Counted from the stretch's first letter, positions 49,615-60,652 are shown. The stretch: DNA of 64,000 nucleotides from an uncultured Pelagibacteraceae bacterium (GCA_902562205.1 CACESO010000001.1:62001-126000); one strand, 5' to 3'. The notes: generated by a model from the letters alone, not told the origin. Program-made: numbers and translations.

Positions 49615-50550
49615 ATGTCTAAATTAAAAGGGTTATTATTAACAGAGGGAATGCATGGCATGATAAGTCAAGTCGAAGGTTTGGCTAAAGCATTAGGCAT
49701 TGATTACATTCACCAAAAAGTTGAAATAAACTTGTTAGCAAAACTTCTTCCCCCAAAAATAACTCCTGTTTCAAATTTATTTTTTAAAAAATTCACTGTA
49801 CCAGAAATTGATTTAGTAATTTCTTGTGGAAGAAAAAGTGTCATACCTTCATTATATCTTAAAAAGAATTCAACTAAAAAAATTGTAAATATTCATATTC
49901 AAGATCCAAAAGTATCATTGTCAAATTTCGATTATGTGATTGTTCCTGAGCATGATGGCTTAAACGGTAAAAATATTATCAGCTCTAAAGGTGCTTTGCA
50001 TTATCTCACTTTAAAAGAAATTGAAAAAAATCATGAGTACTTAAGTGATAAGATTGATAAAAATAAACAACAAATACTTCTTATTTTAGGAGGCCCTAAC
50101 AAGTACTACAAATACGATAAAAAGAACATGAGTAGGATTTTTGAAAATATTAAGGGTTTAGCTGAAAAAAATAATCTTCAAATTATTATTATTCCCTCCA
50201 TGAGAACTCCAGCTGACACCATTGATTACGCGAATAAATTCTTTGGAAGTGAAAATCTTGTTATTCAAAATGTTGACAAAAAAGCTTATTTAAGTGGTCT
50301 GTCCATCGCTAAATTTTTAGTGGTGACTTGTGACTCGACGTCAATGATTTCCGAAGCTGCTTTAACTGGAAAACCAATATATGTAGCTCAAATACCATCA
50401 AAAAGAGACGATCATAGGTTTAGGCAATTTAGGGACTTGTTTAGTAAATTAAATATTATAAAAAATTTAAATAATAGTTTAGAAATATGGAAATATGAAA
50501 AACTTGATGAAACTAATAGAATTGCAAATTTAATAAAACAGAAATTATAA
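49615..50550 (+). CDS. ELM1/DUF1022-family protein, GT-B-like
   Basis: The 311-residue protein matches the group named after plant mitochondrial-fission protein ELM1. It has GMHGMISQVEGLAKALG, VISCGRKSVIPSLYLKK, VHIQDPK-like NIHIQDPKVSLSNFDYVIVPEHDGL, LLILGGPNKYY, and VTCDSTSMISEAALTGKPIYVA, the last resembling the donor-binding part of GT-B glycosyltransferases. Bacterial members have no settled function; a role in envelope glycans is an inference. It is coupled to the next gene by TAATG. Confidence 0.8.
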   Translation: MSKLKGLLLTEGMHGMISQVEGLAKALGIDYIHQKVEINLLAKLLPPKITPVSNLFFKKFTVPEIDLVISCGRKSVIPSLYLKKNSTKKIVNIHIQDPKVSLSNFDYVIVPEHDGLNGKNIISSKGALHYLTLKEIEKNHEYLSDKIDKNKQQILLILGGPNKYYKYDKKNMSRIFENIKGLAEKNNLQIIIIPSMRTPADTIDYANKFFGSENLVIQNVDKKAYLSGLSIAKFLVVTCDSTSMISEAALTGKPIYVAQIPSKRDDHRFRQFRDLFSKLNIIKNLNNSLEIWKYEKLDETNRIANLIKQKL

Positions 50551-51212
50551 TGTCATTTTTAAATTCTCTAGAAAATAAATCGAAGAAATTTGAAGACCCA
50601 TTTTTACATTGGGAATTGGACAAACCTCTTACTGATGAACAAATTAACGAAATAGTCAAAGCCGATATTGCAAATCCCATTGAACATGATTTGAATTATG
50701 ATGGGACAAGAGCAATTGATGGTGGAGCTCCAGAATTTAGGAAAGGGTTGTCTCATGGTGGACAAGCGCTTAAGTTTAGATGCTTCATAACAAAAGATAA
50801 TTCAAATGAATTCCCTAACTTAATGAAATTGATTAAAGAGCTTCAGAGTAAGAAAACTCATGAAAAAGTCTCTAAACTTGTTGGTAAAGATTTGTCAAAT
50901 TCTTATGTAAGAGTTGAAGTTATATGTGATAGGAAAGGTTTTTGGTTAAAACCTCATTGTGATATTGAAGAAAAATTAATGTCGTGTTTGCTATTTGTTA
51001 ATAAAACAAATGAAAGTGAAGACTTAGGAACTGACTTTTATAATAACGACCTGAAAAAAGTAAAGACAATGCCTTATAAAAATAATTATGGTTATTTTTT
51101 CACTAGTGGTCCAGGTACATGGCATGGTATGGAAAAAAAAGAAATTCGTAAAGAGAGAAGATGCTTACAAGTGAACTACGTAACTTTTAAAACTGACTGG
51201 AAAGTCGACTAG
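50550..51212 (+). CDS. 2OG-Fe(II) oxygenase-like protein
   Basis: The 220-residue protein has the facial-triad pattern of 2-oxoglutarate/iron oxygenases: HxD at H136 and D138 (KPHCDIEE), a distal His at H192 (GTWHGME), and an Arg about 11 residues later (RRCLQVNY) that could hold 2-oxoglutarate. The strand pattern around SCLLFVNK and GYFFTSGPG supports a double-stranded beta-helix. Its substrate is unknown; strict coupling to the ELM1-like gene suggests a shared pathway. Its stop shares CTAG with the carB stop. Confidence 0.72.
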   Translation: MSFLNSLENKSKKFEDPFLHWELDKPLTDEQINEIVKADIANPIEHDLNYDGTRAIDGGAPEFRKGLSHGGQALKFRCFITKDNSNEFPNLMKLIKELQSKKTHEKVSKLVGKDLSNSYVRVEVICDRKGFWLKPHCDIEEKLMSCLLFVNKTNESEDLGTDFYNNDLKKVKTMPYKNNYGYFFTSGPGTWHGMEKKEIRKERRCLQVNYVTFKTDWKVD

Positions 51213-54200
51213 ATATCCTGAATAGATTTAACGCCTAACTTTTTAGTTTTCAGAGATTTAATGGCTTCTAAAAAAGAATAAGCAGTTGACATGTTTGTGC
51301 AATAGGGGATTTTGTTTGCCAATGCTCCTCTTCTTAACGCTTTTGCGTCGTTAATTCTGTGTTCGCTATTTCCTCCTCCAGTATTAATTACCAAAGAAAT
51401 TTTTTTTGAATTTAAAACATCAACGATATGTGGTCGACCACTACTTACTTTGTTAATTGTTTTACATTTAATACCGTTGTTATTCAAAACTTTTGAAGTT
51501 CCTTTTGTTCCTGAAATAGTAAAACCAAATTTTTTTAATCTTTGCGCTATTCCTATTATTTCCTGCTTATGCGAGTCTTTCACAGATAGAAATGCCATAC
51601 CTCCAACTGGCAAAGAATTAGAGGCAGCGATTTGACTTTTTGCTACTGCCATTCCAAAATCCTCATCAAAGCCCATAACCTCTCCGGTCGATTTCATTTC
51701 AGGACCAAGCAGGACATCACTATCCGGAAACTTATTAAATGGAAAGACAGCTTCTTTAACAGCATATCTCTTATTTTTCTTGTATTTTAAATTGTATTTA
51801 GAAAGTTTTTCTCCAGCCATTATTCTAGAGGCAATTTTAGCTAAAGGGATACCGTTAGCTTTTGAAACAAATGGAACAGTTCTGCTCGCTCGCGGGTTCA
51901 CTTCTATTACAAAAATTTCATCTTTTTTAATTGCAAATTGAATATTTAAAAAACCTTTAACATTCATAGCCAAAGCTAATTTTCTTGTTTGAACTTTTAT
52001 CTCTTTTAATATGTTCTCTTTAATTGATACTGGCGGCAAACAGCAAGCAGAGTCTCCAGAATGTATTCCTGCCTCTTCTATATGTTGCATAATACCTGCA
52101 ACGTAAACATCTTTTCCATCTGCAATCGCATCAACATCAACTTCCATTGCATTATCAATAAACTTATCAATTAAAATTGGATTATTTTCTGACGCATCAA
52201 AAGCCTGTTTAATAAACTTTTTTAATTGATCCTCATCGTGAACAATTTCCATAGCTCTCCCACCTAAGACATAAGAGGGACGTACGACTACTGGAAGACC
52301 AATTTTACGAGCTATTTTAAGTGCAGAGTTAAAACTCTTAGCAATTCCACTTTCTGCTTGTTTTAAATTTAATTTAATCAATAAATCTCTAAATCTGTCT
52401 CTATCTTCTGCGAGATCAATTGATGAATATTGAGTTCCGAGAATTGGCAACTTATTTTCATCAAGAAATTTTGCGAGTTTAATAGGAGTCTGTCCTCCAA
52501 ATTGTGCAATTATACCTAATAGATTCCCTTTTGATTTTTCTTTTAAAATTATATTTTCCACATATTCATCTATCAAAGGCTCAAAATAAAGTCTGTCGCT
52601 TGTGTCATAATCGGTAGAAACTGTCTCGGGATTACAGTTTATCATTATTGTTTCATATCCTGCATCTTTAAGTGAAAAACTAGCTTGACAACAACAATAG
52701 TCAAATTCAATACCTTGCCCAATTCTGTTGGGACCTCCACCTAATATAATGATCTTTTTTTTATTACTTGGATTAGCTTCACACTCAGAATTTAGAGCAA
52801 AATTTCTTTGGTATGTCGAATACATATATGGAGTAAATGATTTAAATTCCGCAGCACATGTGTCAACTTTTTTGAAAACAGGAACCACTCTCAAAACTTT
52901 CCTTTTTCTTTTAACAACTTCCTCTTTTAATTTTGTAAGTTTAGATAACCTTTTATCCGAAAATCCACATGATTTAATTCTATTAAATTCTATGTAGTTT
53001 TTTGGTAAACCATTAAACTTAATTCTATTTTCATCATCTACTATTTCTTTAATTTGATTTAAAAACCAAGGATCAACTTTTGATAACTTATAAATTTTAT
53101 CTAAAGATACTTTCTTTCTAAAAGCTTCCGCAATCAGTAACAATTTGTTAGGTATATTCTCTCTTAATTTTTTAATTATTTCCTTTTTTGAATAATTAAA
53201 AATGTCATCTAGTCCGCTCAAACCTATCTCAAGAGACACAAGTGCTTTTTGAAAAGACTCTTTGAAATTTCTGCCTATAGCCATTGCTTCCCCAACTGAT
53301 CTCATTGAGGTGCCTAAAATTGCTTTAGTATCTTGAAACTTTTCAAAAGTAAATCTTGGTATTTTCGTGACTACATAATCTATAGTTGGTTCAAATGATG
53401 CTGGAGTAACTTTTGTAATTTCATTTTGAAGTTCGTCTAAGGTGTATCCAACAGCAAGTTTTGCCGCGACTTTTGCAATTGGAAAACCTGTTGCCTTTGA
53501 TGCTAAAGCAGATGATCGAGATACTCGAGGATTCATCTCAATAATTACCATTCTTCCATTTTTTGGATTAATTGCAAACTGAACATTTGAACCTCCAGTT
53601 TCAACACCAATTTTTCTTAAACATGCAATCGAGGCGTTTCTCATCACTTGATATTCCTTATCTGTTAATGTTAACGCAGGAGCTATTGTAACGGAGTCCC
53701 CAGTATGTGTTCCCATTGGATCTATATTTTCTATTGAACAAACTATTATACAGTTATCATTTTTATCTCTCACGACCTCCATTTCAAATTCTTTCCAACC
53801 ATCAAGGCACTCTTCTACGAGCACTTGGTTTTGAGGAGACTCGTGAAGTCCACCCTTTACAATCTTAAAAAAGTCTTTCTTTGTTCTTGCTATTCCACCT
53901 CCAAGTCCACCCAAGGTAAATGAAGGTCTTATGATTGCTGGTAATCCAATTTTTTTTAAACACTTTGAGGCATTTTTAAAATTATTTAGTATCTCAGATT
54001 TTGGAAGATCAATACCAATATCTGACATATTTTTTCTAAATCTTTTTCTATCCTCTGCATTAGCAATTGCTTTAGAATTTGCTCCAATCAACTCAATTTT
54101 ATATTTTTTTAACAATCCATTTTTTTCTGCTTTCAAAGCTAGATTCAATGCTGTTTGACCACCCATTGTAGGTAGAATAGCGTTAGGTTTTTCTTTCTTG

Positions 54201-54433
54201 ATAATTTCTTCAAGTACTTCTATGGATATTGGCTCAATGTATGTTTGATCTGCAACTTCTGGATCTGTCATTATTGTTGCAGGATTTGAATTGACTAAAA
54301 CAACTTTATAGCCTTCATCTTTAAGTGCTTTACATGCTTGAGTTCCAGAATAATCAAACTCACATGCTTGACCTATAATGATTGGCCCAGCACCAATTAC
54401 CAAAATTTTTTTAATGTCTTTTCTTTTTGGCAT
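51209..54433 (-). CDS. carB: Carbamoyl-phosphate synthase large subunit
   Basis: Makes carbamoyl phosphate for arginine and pyrimidines. The 1,074-residue protein has both ATP-grasp halves: [22 protein letters not shown] at the start and [19 protein letters not shown] in the middle. [19 protein letters not shown] and [19 protein letters not shown] are the paired active-site segments, and the C-terminal allosteric domain carries [10 protein letters not shown]. Its start lies 23 bases inside carA. Length is normal. Confidence 0.98.
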   Translation of the reverse strand: MPKRKDIKKILVIGAGPIIIGQACEFDYSGTQACKALKDEGYKVVLVNSNPATIMTDPEVADQTYIEPISIEVLEEIIKKEKPNAILPTMGGQTALNLALKAEKNGLLKKYKIELIGANSKAIANAEDRKRFRKNMSDIGIDLPKSEILNNFKNASKCLKKIGLPAIIRPSFTLGGLGGGIARTKKDFFKIVKGGLHESPQNQVLVEECLDGWKEFEMEVVRDKNDNCIIVCSIENIDPMGTHTGDSVTIAPALTLTDKEYQVMRNASIACLRKIGVETGGSNVQFAINPKNGRMVIIEMNPRVSRSSALASKATGFPIAKVAAKLAVGYTLDELQNEITKVTPASFEPTIDYVVTKIPRFTFEKFQDTKAILGTSMRSVGEAMAIGRNFKESFQKALVSLEIGLSGLDDIFNYSKKEIIKKLRENIPNKLLLIAEAFRKKVSLDKIYKLSKVDPWFLNQIKEIVDDENRIKFNGLPKNYIEFNRIKSCGFSDKRLSKLTKLKEEVVKRKRKVLRVVPVFKKVDTCAAEFKSFTPYMYSTYQRNFALNSECEANPSNKKKIIILGGGPNRIGQGIEFDYCCCQASFSLKDAGYETIMINCNPETVSTDYDTSDRLYFEPLIDEYVENIILKEKSKGNLLGIIAQFGGQTPIKLAKFLDENKLPILGTQYSSIDLAEDRDRFRDLLIKLNLKQAESGIAKSFNSALKIARKIGLPVVVRPSYVLGGRAMEIVHDEDQLKKFIKQAFDASENNPILIDKFIDNAMEVDVDAIADGKDVYVAGIMQHIEEAGIHSGDSACCLPPVSIKENILKEIKVQTRKLALAMNVKGFLNIQFAIKKDEIFVIEVNPRASRTVPFVSKANGIPLAKIASRIMAGEKLSKYNLKYKKNKRYAVKEAVFPFNKFPDSDVLLGPEMKSTGEVMGFDEDFGMAVAKSQIAASNSLPVGGMAFLSVKDSHKQEIIGIAQRLKKFGFTISGTKGTSKVLNNNGIKCKTINKVSSGRPHIVDVLNSKKISLVINTGGGNSEHRINDAKALRRGALANKIPYCTNMSTAYSFLEAIKSLKTKKLGVKSIQDI

Positions 54434-55604
54434 ATTTTTTTACTTCCATAATAAAGTTATTAAATAGATAATGACTGTCTTGAGGACCTGGATTTGATTC
54501 AGGGTGATACTGTACTGAAAAAACTGGTTTATTTTTTAACTTGATGCCTTCAATACTGCTGTCAAATAATGATTTATGTGTAATTTCGATTTTAGGCGGC
54601 AAATTATTTTTGGTAACTTCAAATCCATGATTTTGACTGGTTATTTCAACTTTATTATTTTTTATGTTTTTGACAGGATGGTTCGCGCCCCTATGTCCAA
54701 GCTTCATTTTTTTTGTTTTACCACCTAGAGCAAGAGCTAATAATTGATGTCCAAGACAAATTCCAAAAATTGGTAAACCTTTTTTTATAAGATTTTTTAT
54801 AATTTTAATTGCATATTTCCCTGTCGCCGCAGGATCACCAGGGCCATTTGACAAAAAAATTCCACTTGGTTTAAGTGTCATGATATATTCAGCTGAAGCA
54901 TCACACGGCACAACTATTACATCACAATAAAAATTTGAAAAATATCTTAAAATGTTTGTTTTAATTCCATAATCAATTGCAACTACTCTAAATTTCTTTT
55001 TTTTCGTTTTTTTAAAACCATCTTCCTTTGTCCATGTCTTAAGCCCTTTCCATGTAAATTTATTTTTAGTAGAAACTGTTTTTGCTAAATCTAGACCGTT
55101 TAGACCCGGCCATTTAAGAGTTGTATTAATAAGTTTTTTTAATGGGAAAACGCCATTTTTTTTATGAGAAATAGTTCCTTTTGGAGCGCCTTTATCTCTT
55201 ATAAAATTTGTTAAGCCTCTAGTGTCTAAACCAGTTAAACCAACAATTTTATTTTTTTTAAGCCACAAATCTAACTCAATGAGTGATCTGTAGTTTGAGG
55301 GATTAGTTATTTCTGAATTGAAAATCACACCTCTAGTCCAGACTTTTTCAGATTCATTATCTTGCTTATTGGTTCCAACATTTCCAATGTGAGGAAAGGT
55401 AAAATTAATAATTTGTCCCGCATAAGAGGGATCTGAAATTATTTCTTGGTAACCGGTTATTGAAGTATTAAAACAAACTTCTCCTGTAGCAGTACCCTCA
55501 TAACCAATACCAATTCCATTAAAAATTGATTTATTTTCAAGAACTAAAATACCCGGGCTAAAATTCGATTTTTTTTTTGAGTTTACTTTTTGTTTTTTGT
55601 TCAA
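54411..55604 (-). CDS. carA: Carbamoyl-phosphate synthase small (glutaminase) subunit
   Basis: Hydrolyses glutamine and passes ammonia to CarB. The 397-residue protein has [20 protein letters not shown], the nucleophile Cys in [18 protein letters not shown], and the His-Glu pair in [13 protein letters not shown]. Translation appears to start at TTG (55604): an in-frame stop stands just upstream and no ATG or GTG occurs before the conserved domain. The N-terminus is Lys-rich ([11 protein letters not shown]). A four-codon upstream ORF ends on this start. Confidence 0.96.
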   Translation of the reverse strand: MNKKQKVNSKKKSNFSPGILVLENKSIFNGIGIGYEGTATGEVCFNTSITGYQEIISDPSYAGQIINFTFPHIGNVGTNKQDNESEKVWTRGVIFNSEITNPSNYRSLIELDLWLKKNKIVGLTGLDTRGLTNFIRDKGAPKGTISHKKNGVFPLKKLINTTLKWPGLNGLDLAKTVSTKNKFTWKGLKTWTKEDGFKKTKKKKFRVVAIDYGIKTNILRYFSNFYCDVIVVPCDASAEYIMTLKPSGIFLSNGPGDPAATGKYAIKIIKNLIKKGLPIFGICLGHQLLALALGGKTKKMKLGHRGANHPVKNIKNNKVEITSQNHGFEVTKNNLPPKIEITHKSLFDSSIEGIKLKNKPVFSVQYHPESNPGPQDSHYLFNNFIMEVKKYAKKKRH

Positions 55605-55654
55605 TTACAACTCATGAGTTAAAGGTTAATACAATAAAAGCTCTTGTTAAGCAA
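55601..55654 (-). promoter_or_regulatory. carA promoter and four-codon leader ORF
   Basis: On the minus strand TTGCTT (55649-55654) and TATTAA (55626-55631) are 17 bases apart. Transcription would begin near 55619, at a perfect 12-base palindrome AACTCATGAGTT (55609-55620). The palindrome's ATG opens a mini-ORF, Met-Ser-Cys-Asn-stop (55615 to 55601), whose TGA overlaps the carA TTG start as TTGA. This could couple carA translation to a nearly leaderless mini-ORF. Boxes and ORF are seen; function is inferred. Confidence 0.5.
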
Positions 55655-55729
55655 CTGAACTAATACAAAATTTAAAAAAAAAAACAATTTTTCTTTTAAG
55701 AAAAAATCTTTAAGTTAAGTTAGATTAAA
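55605..55729. other. Largest intergenic gap, between carA and yqeY
   Basis: This 125-base divergent spacer is the longest in the window. Its carA-proximal half holds the carA promoter. The other half is almost pure A/T, with a 12-A run near 55673-55684 and a short inverted repeat TTTTTCTT/AAGAAAAA, which may contribute to the yqeY-dnaG-rpoD promoter. I see no tRNA, small ORF or riboswitch-like fold. Confidence 0.6.
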
Positions 55730-56194
55730 ATGTCTATTAAAGAAAAAATTAACGATGAGTATAAAACTGCTCTAAAATCGAAAGATAAAAACAAGATATC
55801 AACTTACAGGTTAATTCTGTCTGGGATAAAAGATTTAGATATTTCAAATAGGTCAGGCCCAAATAAGAAAGAGACAGACGATGAGGATATAAAAAAACTT
55901 TTAAAAAAAATGATCAAACAAAGAAACGAATCAGTTGAAATTTACAAAAAAAATAAGAGAGAGGATTTGTTAAAAATAGAACAAGGTGAAATAGATTTGT
56001 TATCAACATACTTACCTAAACAACTAAGCGAAGAGGAGACTAAAAAAATATGTTCAGAAGTAATTTTAAAAGTTGGAGCTCAAAGCATTAAGGACATGGG
56101 CAAAGTAATGGGTGAGTTGAAAAAGAATTATTCTGATAGCATAGATTTTTCTAAAGCTGGGTCAATGTTGAAGGAACTATTAAATAAACAATGA
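55730..56194 (+). CDS. GatB/YqeY domain protein
   Basis: The 154-residue protein opens MSIKEKINDEYKTALKSKDKNKISTYRLI-like (positions 55730 on) and has KKMIKQRNESVEIYKK, LLSTYLPKQLSEEE and KDMGKVMGELKK, the pattern of YqeY. The domain resembles the tRNA-binding tail of GatB and may act in tRNA-dependent amidation, though the biochemical role is not settled. It precedes dnaG with a four-base ATGA overlap; carAB-yqeY-dnaG-rpoD is a conserved alphaproteobacterial neighbourhood. Confidence 0.92.
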   Translation: MSIKEKINDEYKTALKSKDKNKISTYRLILSGIKDLDISNRSGPNKKETDDEDIKKLLKKMIKQRNESVEIYKKNKREDLLKIEQGEIDLLSTYLPKQLSEEETKKICSEVILKVGAQSIKDMGKVMGELKKNYSDSIDFSKAGSMLKELLNKQ

Positions 56195-57960
56195 AATATC
56201 CAAAAGAGTATCTTGATGAAATTAAAATTAGGCTAAAAGTTTCTACAGTTGTCTCAAAACACGTATCTTTAAAAAAAAGAGGAAAAGAGTTTGTAGGACT
56301 GTCACCTTTTAAAAATGAAAAAACTCCCTCTTTCACAGTAAATGATGAAAAAGGTTTTTATCATTGTTTTAGCACTTCAGAACATGGAAATATTTTTGAT
56401 TTTGTAATGAAAATGCAAAACTTTAAATTCGGAGAGGCCGTAAAATTTTTAGCTAACTTAGCTGGAATGGCACCTTATAGATTTTCCAAAGTTGATGAGC
56501 AAAGAGAAAAAGAGTGGAATGAGTATACAGGTATATATTCAGACTATACTGATTATTATCATGATGAATTATTAAATAATCCCAACTCAAAGATTGCTTT
56601 AGATTATTTAAAAAAAAGAAAAATCAATAATTTAATTATTAAAGAATTTAAGATTGGATTTGTAAACTTTAATTCAAGTCTTTATGAAAGATTAAGCAAA
56701 AAATATGACATTAAAATTTTAAATGAGTCTGGATTATTCTATTATGATGAATATAAAAAAATGTATGTTGAAAGATTTAGGAATAGAATAATTTTTCCGA
56801 TTAACTCTTTATCAGGTAAACCTATGGCTTTTGGTGGTAGAATAATTGATACTAAAAATAAATATGCAAAATATATAAATTCCCCAGAAACAAACTTTTT
56901 TAAAAAAGGAAATAATTTATATAACTTAGATAGAGTAAGAAAAATTTCTCATAAATTCGATGAAGTTTTTTTGGTTGAGGGTTATATGGATGTAATTGGT
57001 TTAAGCAAATTTGAAATAGAAAATTGTATTGCAAATTTAGGAACTGCATTGACTGACAAACAAACCTATATGGTAACGCAGTTCTTTGATAATATTATAA
57101 TTTGTTTTGATGGCGATGAAAGCGGATATAATGCTGCCATAAGAGCAGCAGAAAATTCAATTAAAAGTATTCTTCCAGATAAACAAATATATTTTTTATT
57201 TCTTCCAGATGGAGAAGATCCTGATACCTTTGTTGAAAAAAAAGGAAAAAATGAATTTTTAAATTTTTTTAACAATAACAAGATTCCGGTACATAAATTT
57301 ATATTTGAGCATTACAAAAAAGAAAACTCTTCATCGCCCTCTGCACTAGCATCTCTTGAAAAAAAATTAAAAGCTATAGCAAATTCAGTAAAAGATAGCG
57401 TTGTTAAAAAATATATATTAGGATATTTTTTAGAAAGTTTAGCAAAACATTCTCCAGGAACAATTTTCAAAAATTCAAATAAATCGTTTATTGGTTTTAA
57501 TAAGCCACTGGATAAAACAAAGAAATTGGTAAAAGACACTGAGAATTTTTCTTCAATTGATATGAAAGAATTTTGTCTACTTTACATTATAGTTAATAAT
57601 TTAAATTTTTTTTATCTAAGATCTGATTTATTAGAAAATGTTAAGTTTCTAAAAAAAGAAAATGGGATTATATTCACTAAAATTTTGGAATGTTTAAGAA
57701 GCGGAAATCTAGATAATTTACAAATTGATGGTCAACTTCTTGACCAAATTGAGAAATATGCAAATATAAAACACATAGTCCACAAGAACGACAAAGATGA
57801 GAGCAAAATTGTTGAAATTTTTAATGATATTAAAAATGAACTTAAGACACATGATTTAGAGCTAAGAATTCAAGAGCTAGAATCGAAATTTGCTGAAGAT
57901 TTTAATCAAAATACTTTTGATGAAATTAATAGGCTCAAAAAAGAGCAAAATATTAATTAA
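56191..57960 (+). CDS. dnaG: DNA primase with degenerate zinc motif
   Basis: Synthesises primers for replication. The 589-residue protein has an N-terminal zinc-domain-like region, an RNA polymerase core with the TOPRIM motifs VFLVEGYMDVIGL and IICFDGDESGYNAA (about 303-316), and a helical C-terminal DnaB-binding part. The usual zinc ligands (CPFH and CxxC) read SPFK (S38, K41) and CFST (C59, T62), so only one ligand remains. Other alphaproteobacterial primases show similar loss from memory. It is 68 bases upstream of rpoD. Confidence 0.95.
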   Translation: MKYPKEYLDEIKIRLKVSTVVSKHVSLKKRGKEFVGLSPFKNEKTPSFTVNDEKGFYHCFSTSEHGNIFDFVMKMQNFKFGEAVKFLANLAGMAPYRFSKVDEQREKEWNEYTGIYSDYTDYYHDELLNNPNSKIALDYLKKRKINNLIIKEFKIGFVNFNSSLYERLSKKYDIKILNESGLFYYDEYKKMYVERFRNRIIFPINSLSGKPMAFGGRIIDTKNKYAKYINSPETNFFKKGNNLYNLDRVRKISHKFDEVFLVEGYMDVIGLSKFEIENCIANLGTALTDKQTYMVTQFFDNIIICFDGDESGYNAAIRAAENSIKSILPDKQIYFLFLPDGEDPDTFVEKKGKNEFLNFFNNNKIPVHKFIFEHYKKENSSSPSALASLEKKLKAIANSVKDSVVKKYILGYFLESLAKHSPGTIFKNSNKSFIGFNKPLDKTKKLVKDTENFSSIDMKEFCLLYIIVNNLNFFYLRSDLLENVKFLKKENGIIFTKILECLRSGNLDNLQIDGQLLDQIEKYANIKHIVHKNDKDESKIVEIFNDIKNELKTHDLELRIQELESKFAEDFNQNTFDEINRLKKEQNIN

Positions 57961-58028
57961 TTCAGCAAAATTTTTCGTGGATTTTTTTAAAATAGCTATT
58001 ATATAGGATTTTCCAAATAATAATAACT

Positions 58029-59888
58029 GTGGAAAGAATAATTACAAAATCGTTTGCAAGATTAATGGGTCGTGGGATTCATAGAGGTTTTATTACCTAT
58101 GAGGAGTTAAATAAATCTTTAGGGAAAAGAAACCTATCTGGAGAAAATCTTGCCCAGGCATTTTTGCATATTCTAGATGAAAAAATCTCTTTAGTAGAAA
58201 AGAAGTCAGATTTTAAATCTTTAAAAAAAAGGGATTCAAATAACAAAGATGAGCCAAAAACAATTGAAAAAAGTGATGATCCAATAAGAATGTATTTAAG
58301 AGAAATGGGAGGAGTTGAGCTCCTTTCCAGAGAAGGAGAAATAGCAATTGCAAAACGTATTGAAGCTGGAAAAGATGTAATGTTGAATGCTTTATCACAA
58401 AGCCCAATCACTGCTAATCAATTATTTGAGTGGAATGAAAAATTACAGAAAGATGAAATTTTGGTGAGAGAAATTATTGATATTGATACCAATTACATGG
58501 AAGAGGAAAATTCATCTCAAGATGTGAAGGGAAAAAAGGACAATGATAAGAATGATAAAGGTGAAAAAACTTCAAAAGATGAAAAAAGTGATCAAACTCA
58601 ACAAGATATAGAAGAAGATGAATTTAACCCGACACTTGCAGCAATGGAAAGTGAGATTAAACCTAAAATTTTAGAGACCGTTAATAAACTTACAAAAGAT
58701 TATTCTAAACTTATCAAATATCAAAAAGAAAAGTTAGACTGTACTTTGAATAGCTCTGAATTTACCAATTCAAAAGAAAAAGGTTACCAAAAAATAGTTT
58801 CAGAAATATTAGAAAATATTAAATCCTTACAACTATCTCCTTCAGTTTTGGAAAACTTGGTTCAAAAACATTATTCAGAAAACAAAAAAATTGTTTCTTT
58901 GGAAGGTAACCTTCTACGTTTGGCAATTGACAATAAGATTTCAAGAGATGAGTTTATCAAATTTTACATAGGAAATGAAATTAATCCAAATTTAAAAAGT
59001 TTTTTAAGCACCAACCAGGTTTGGAAATCTTTTTTTCAAAAAAACAAAGATGAGTTCAAAAATATAAGAAATAGACTGACAGAGATTAGTCATAAACTTG
59101 GTATAAGTGTCACAGACTTTAAAAAATTAGTAAGCAGGGTTCAAAAGGGAGAAAAGGAGTCAAGAATTGCAAAAAAAGAAATGGTGGAGGCAAATTTAAG
59201 ATTAGTAATCTCAATTGCAAAAAAATATACTAACAGAGGATTACAATTTTTAGATTTAATTCAAGAGGGTAACATTGGTTTAATGAAAGCAGTTGATAAA
59301 TTTGAATACAGAAGAGGTTACAAATTTTCAACGTATGCAACATGGTGGATAAGACAGGCAATTACAAGATCAATTGCAGATCAAGCTAGAACGATAAGAA
59401 TACCAGTCCATATGATAGAGACTATTAATAAGATTGTTAGAACTCAAAGACTTATCCTTAGCGAATTTGGCCGTGAGGCAACGCCAGAAGAGCTTGCAAA
59501 AAAACTTAGAATGCCTCTAGAAAAAGTTAGAAAGGTTTTAAAAATTTCAAAAGAACCGGTATCACTTGAAAAACCTGTTGGAGATGAGGAGGATAGCAGT
59601 TTAGGAGATTTTATTGAAGATACAAAAGCGCTAGCTCCATTAGAACAAGCTATTAAATCAAATTTAAGTGAGGCCACTACTAAAATTTTATCAACTTTAA
59701 CTCCTAGAGAAGAAAGAGTGTTGAGAATGAGATTTGGAGTAGGAATGAACACAGACCATACTTTAGAAGAAGTAGGATTGCAGTTTTCTGTAACTAGAGA
59801 ACGTATAAGACAAATTGAGGCAAAAGCATTAAGAAAGCTAAAACATCCAAGTAGATCTAAACAATTAAAGAGCTTTTTAGAAAGTTAA
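58029..59888 (+). CDS. rpoD: Primary sigma factor RpoD (sigma-70)
   Basis: Housekeeping sigma factor. The 619-residue protein starts at GTG and has a short region 1.1, region 1.2 ([22 protein letters not shown]), an acidic Lys/Asp-rich insert (about 158-200), and the full region 2 ([41 protein letters not shown], then [17 protein letters not shown]). Region 4 ends [17 protein letters not shown]. The gap to dnaG (57961-58028) is A/T-rich with a TATTATATAGG stretch that may be its own -10. Confidence 0.97.
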   Translation: MERIITKSFARLMGRGIHRGFITYEELNKSLGKRNLSGENLAQAFLHILDEKISLVEKKSDFKSLKKRDSNNKDEPKTIEKSDDPIRMYLREMGGVELLSREGEIAIAKRIEAGKDVMLNALSQSPITANQLFEWNEKLQKDEILVREIIDIDTNYMEEENSSQDVKGKKDNDKNDKGEKTSKDEKSDQTQQDIEEDEFNPTLAAMESEIKPKILETVNKLTKDYSKLIKYQKEKLDCTLNSSEFTNSKEKGYQKIVSEILENIKSLQLSPSVLENLVQKHYSENKKIVSLEGNLLRLAIDNKISRDEFIKFYIGNEINPNLKSFLSTNQVWKSFFQKNKDEFKNIRNRLTEISHKLGISVTDFKKLVSRVQKGEKESRIAKKEMVEANLRLVISIAKKYTNRGLQFLDLIQEGNIGLMKAVDKFEYRRGYKFSTYATWWIRQAITRSIADQARTIRIPVHMIETINKIVRTQRLILSEFGREATPEELAKKLRMPLEKVRKVLKISKEPVSLEKPVGDEEDSSLGDFIEDTKALAPLEQAIKSNLSEATTKILSTLTPREERVLRMRFGVGMNTDHTLEEVGLQFSVTRERIRQIEAKALRKLKHPSRSKQLKSFLES

Positions 59889-59904
59889 AATTTTATTTAA
59901 CTAA

Positions 59905-60651
59905 ATGGACTTAGTAAGTGTAATAATTCCATACTATAAGAAACGCAATTTTATTAAAGAGACTATAGTTTCAGTCATAAAACAAAGTTATGATTATTTA
60001 GAGATCATAATAATCTATGATGACACAAATCTTAATGATTTAGAATTTTTAAAAGAAACATCGAAACTTGATAACAGAATTAAGATTATAAATAACAACA
60101 AAAGATTAGGAGCTGGACCTTCAAGGAATAAAGGTATTGAACAATCAAATGGAAAATATATAGCATTTATTGATGCAGACGATACTTGGCTTTCAGATAA
60201 ACTCAAGGATCAGATAGCATTCATGAAGAAAAATAACTATCAAATATCCCACACATCTTATTTTATTATTAATGAAAAAAAAAAAATTATTGGTCAAAGA
60301 AAAGCCAGAGATTTACTATCAATTAATGAAATTTTAAAATCTTGTGATATCGGTTTATCTACAGTTATAATTGAAAAAAAAGTAATTGTAAAAACCAATA
60401 CGAAATTTCCGAAACTTGTTACAAAAGAAGATTTTGTTTTTTGGCTTACATTAATGAAAAAAAACTACAAATTTTATGCATATGATAGAAATCTTACAAA
60501 CTGGACAGATTCTAAAAATTCTCTTTCATCTTCTACTATCCAAAAGTTATTTGATGGTTTTAAAGTTTACAAAAAATATATGCATTTTAACATAGTTAAA
60601 TCATTATATTATTTGATTTGTTTAAGTTTGAATTATTTAAAAAAAAAATAA
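59905..60651 (+). CDS. Glycosyltransferase family 2
   Basis: Cytoplasmic glycosyltransferase, probably for surface polysaccharide. The 248-residue GT-A protein has VIIPYYKKRNFIKETIVSVI, GPSRNKGIEQSNGKYIAFID and the DxD motif in DADDTWLSDKLKDQI, like wbb/rfa-type enzymes. The donor and acceptor are unknown. It contains a 12-A run (60275-60286) inside codons for Glu-Lys-Lys-Lys-Ile, a slippage-prone site. It follows rpoD by 16 bases and may mark the start of a variable glycan region. Confidence 0.88.
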   Translation: MDLVSVIIPYYKKRNFIKETIVSVIKQSYDYLEIIIIYDDTNLNDLEFLKETSKLDNRIKIINNNKRLGAGPSRNKGIEQSNGKYIAFIDADDTWLSDKLKDQIAFMKKNNYQISHTSYFIINEKKKIIGQRKARDLLSINEILKSCDIGLSTVIIEKKVIVKTNTKFPKLVTKEDFVFWLTLMKKNYKFYAYDRNLTNWTDSKNSLSSSTIQKLFDGFKVYKKYMHFNIVKSLYYLICLSLNYLKKK

Positions 60652-60652
60652 A

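Noticed and set aside
51312-51635. Plus-strand open frame of 107 codons
   Set aside because: Antisense to the conserved C-terminal part of carB.
55668-55715. A/T inverted repeat as an intrinsic terminator
   Set aside because: The stem is A/T-only and lies between divergent genes, where no transcript should end.
58097-58411. Two overlapping minus-strand frames opposite rpoD region 1
   Set aside because: Both are shadows of the sigma factor; Ser/Phe/Leu-rich with no motif.
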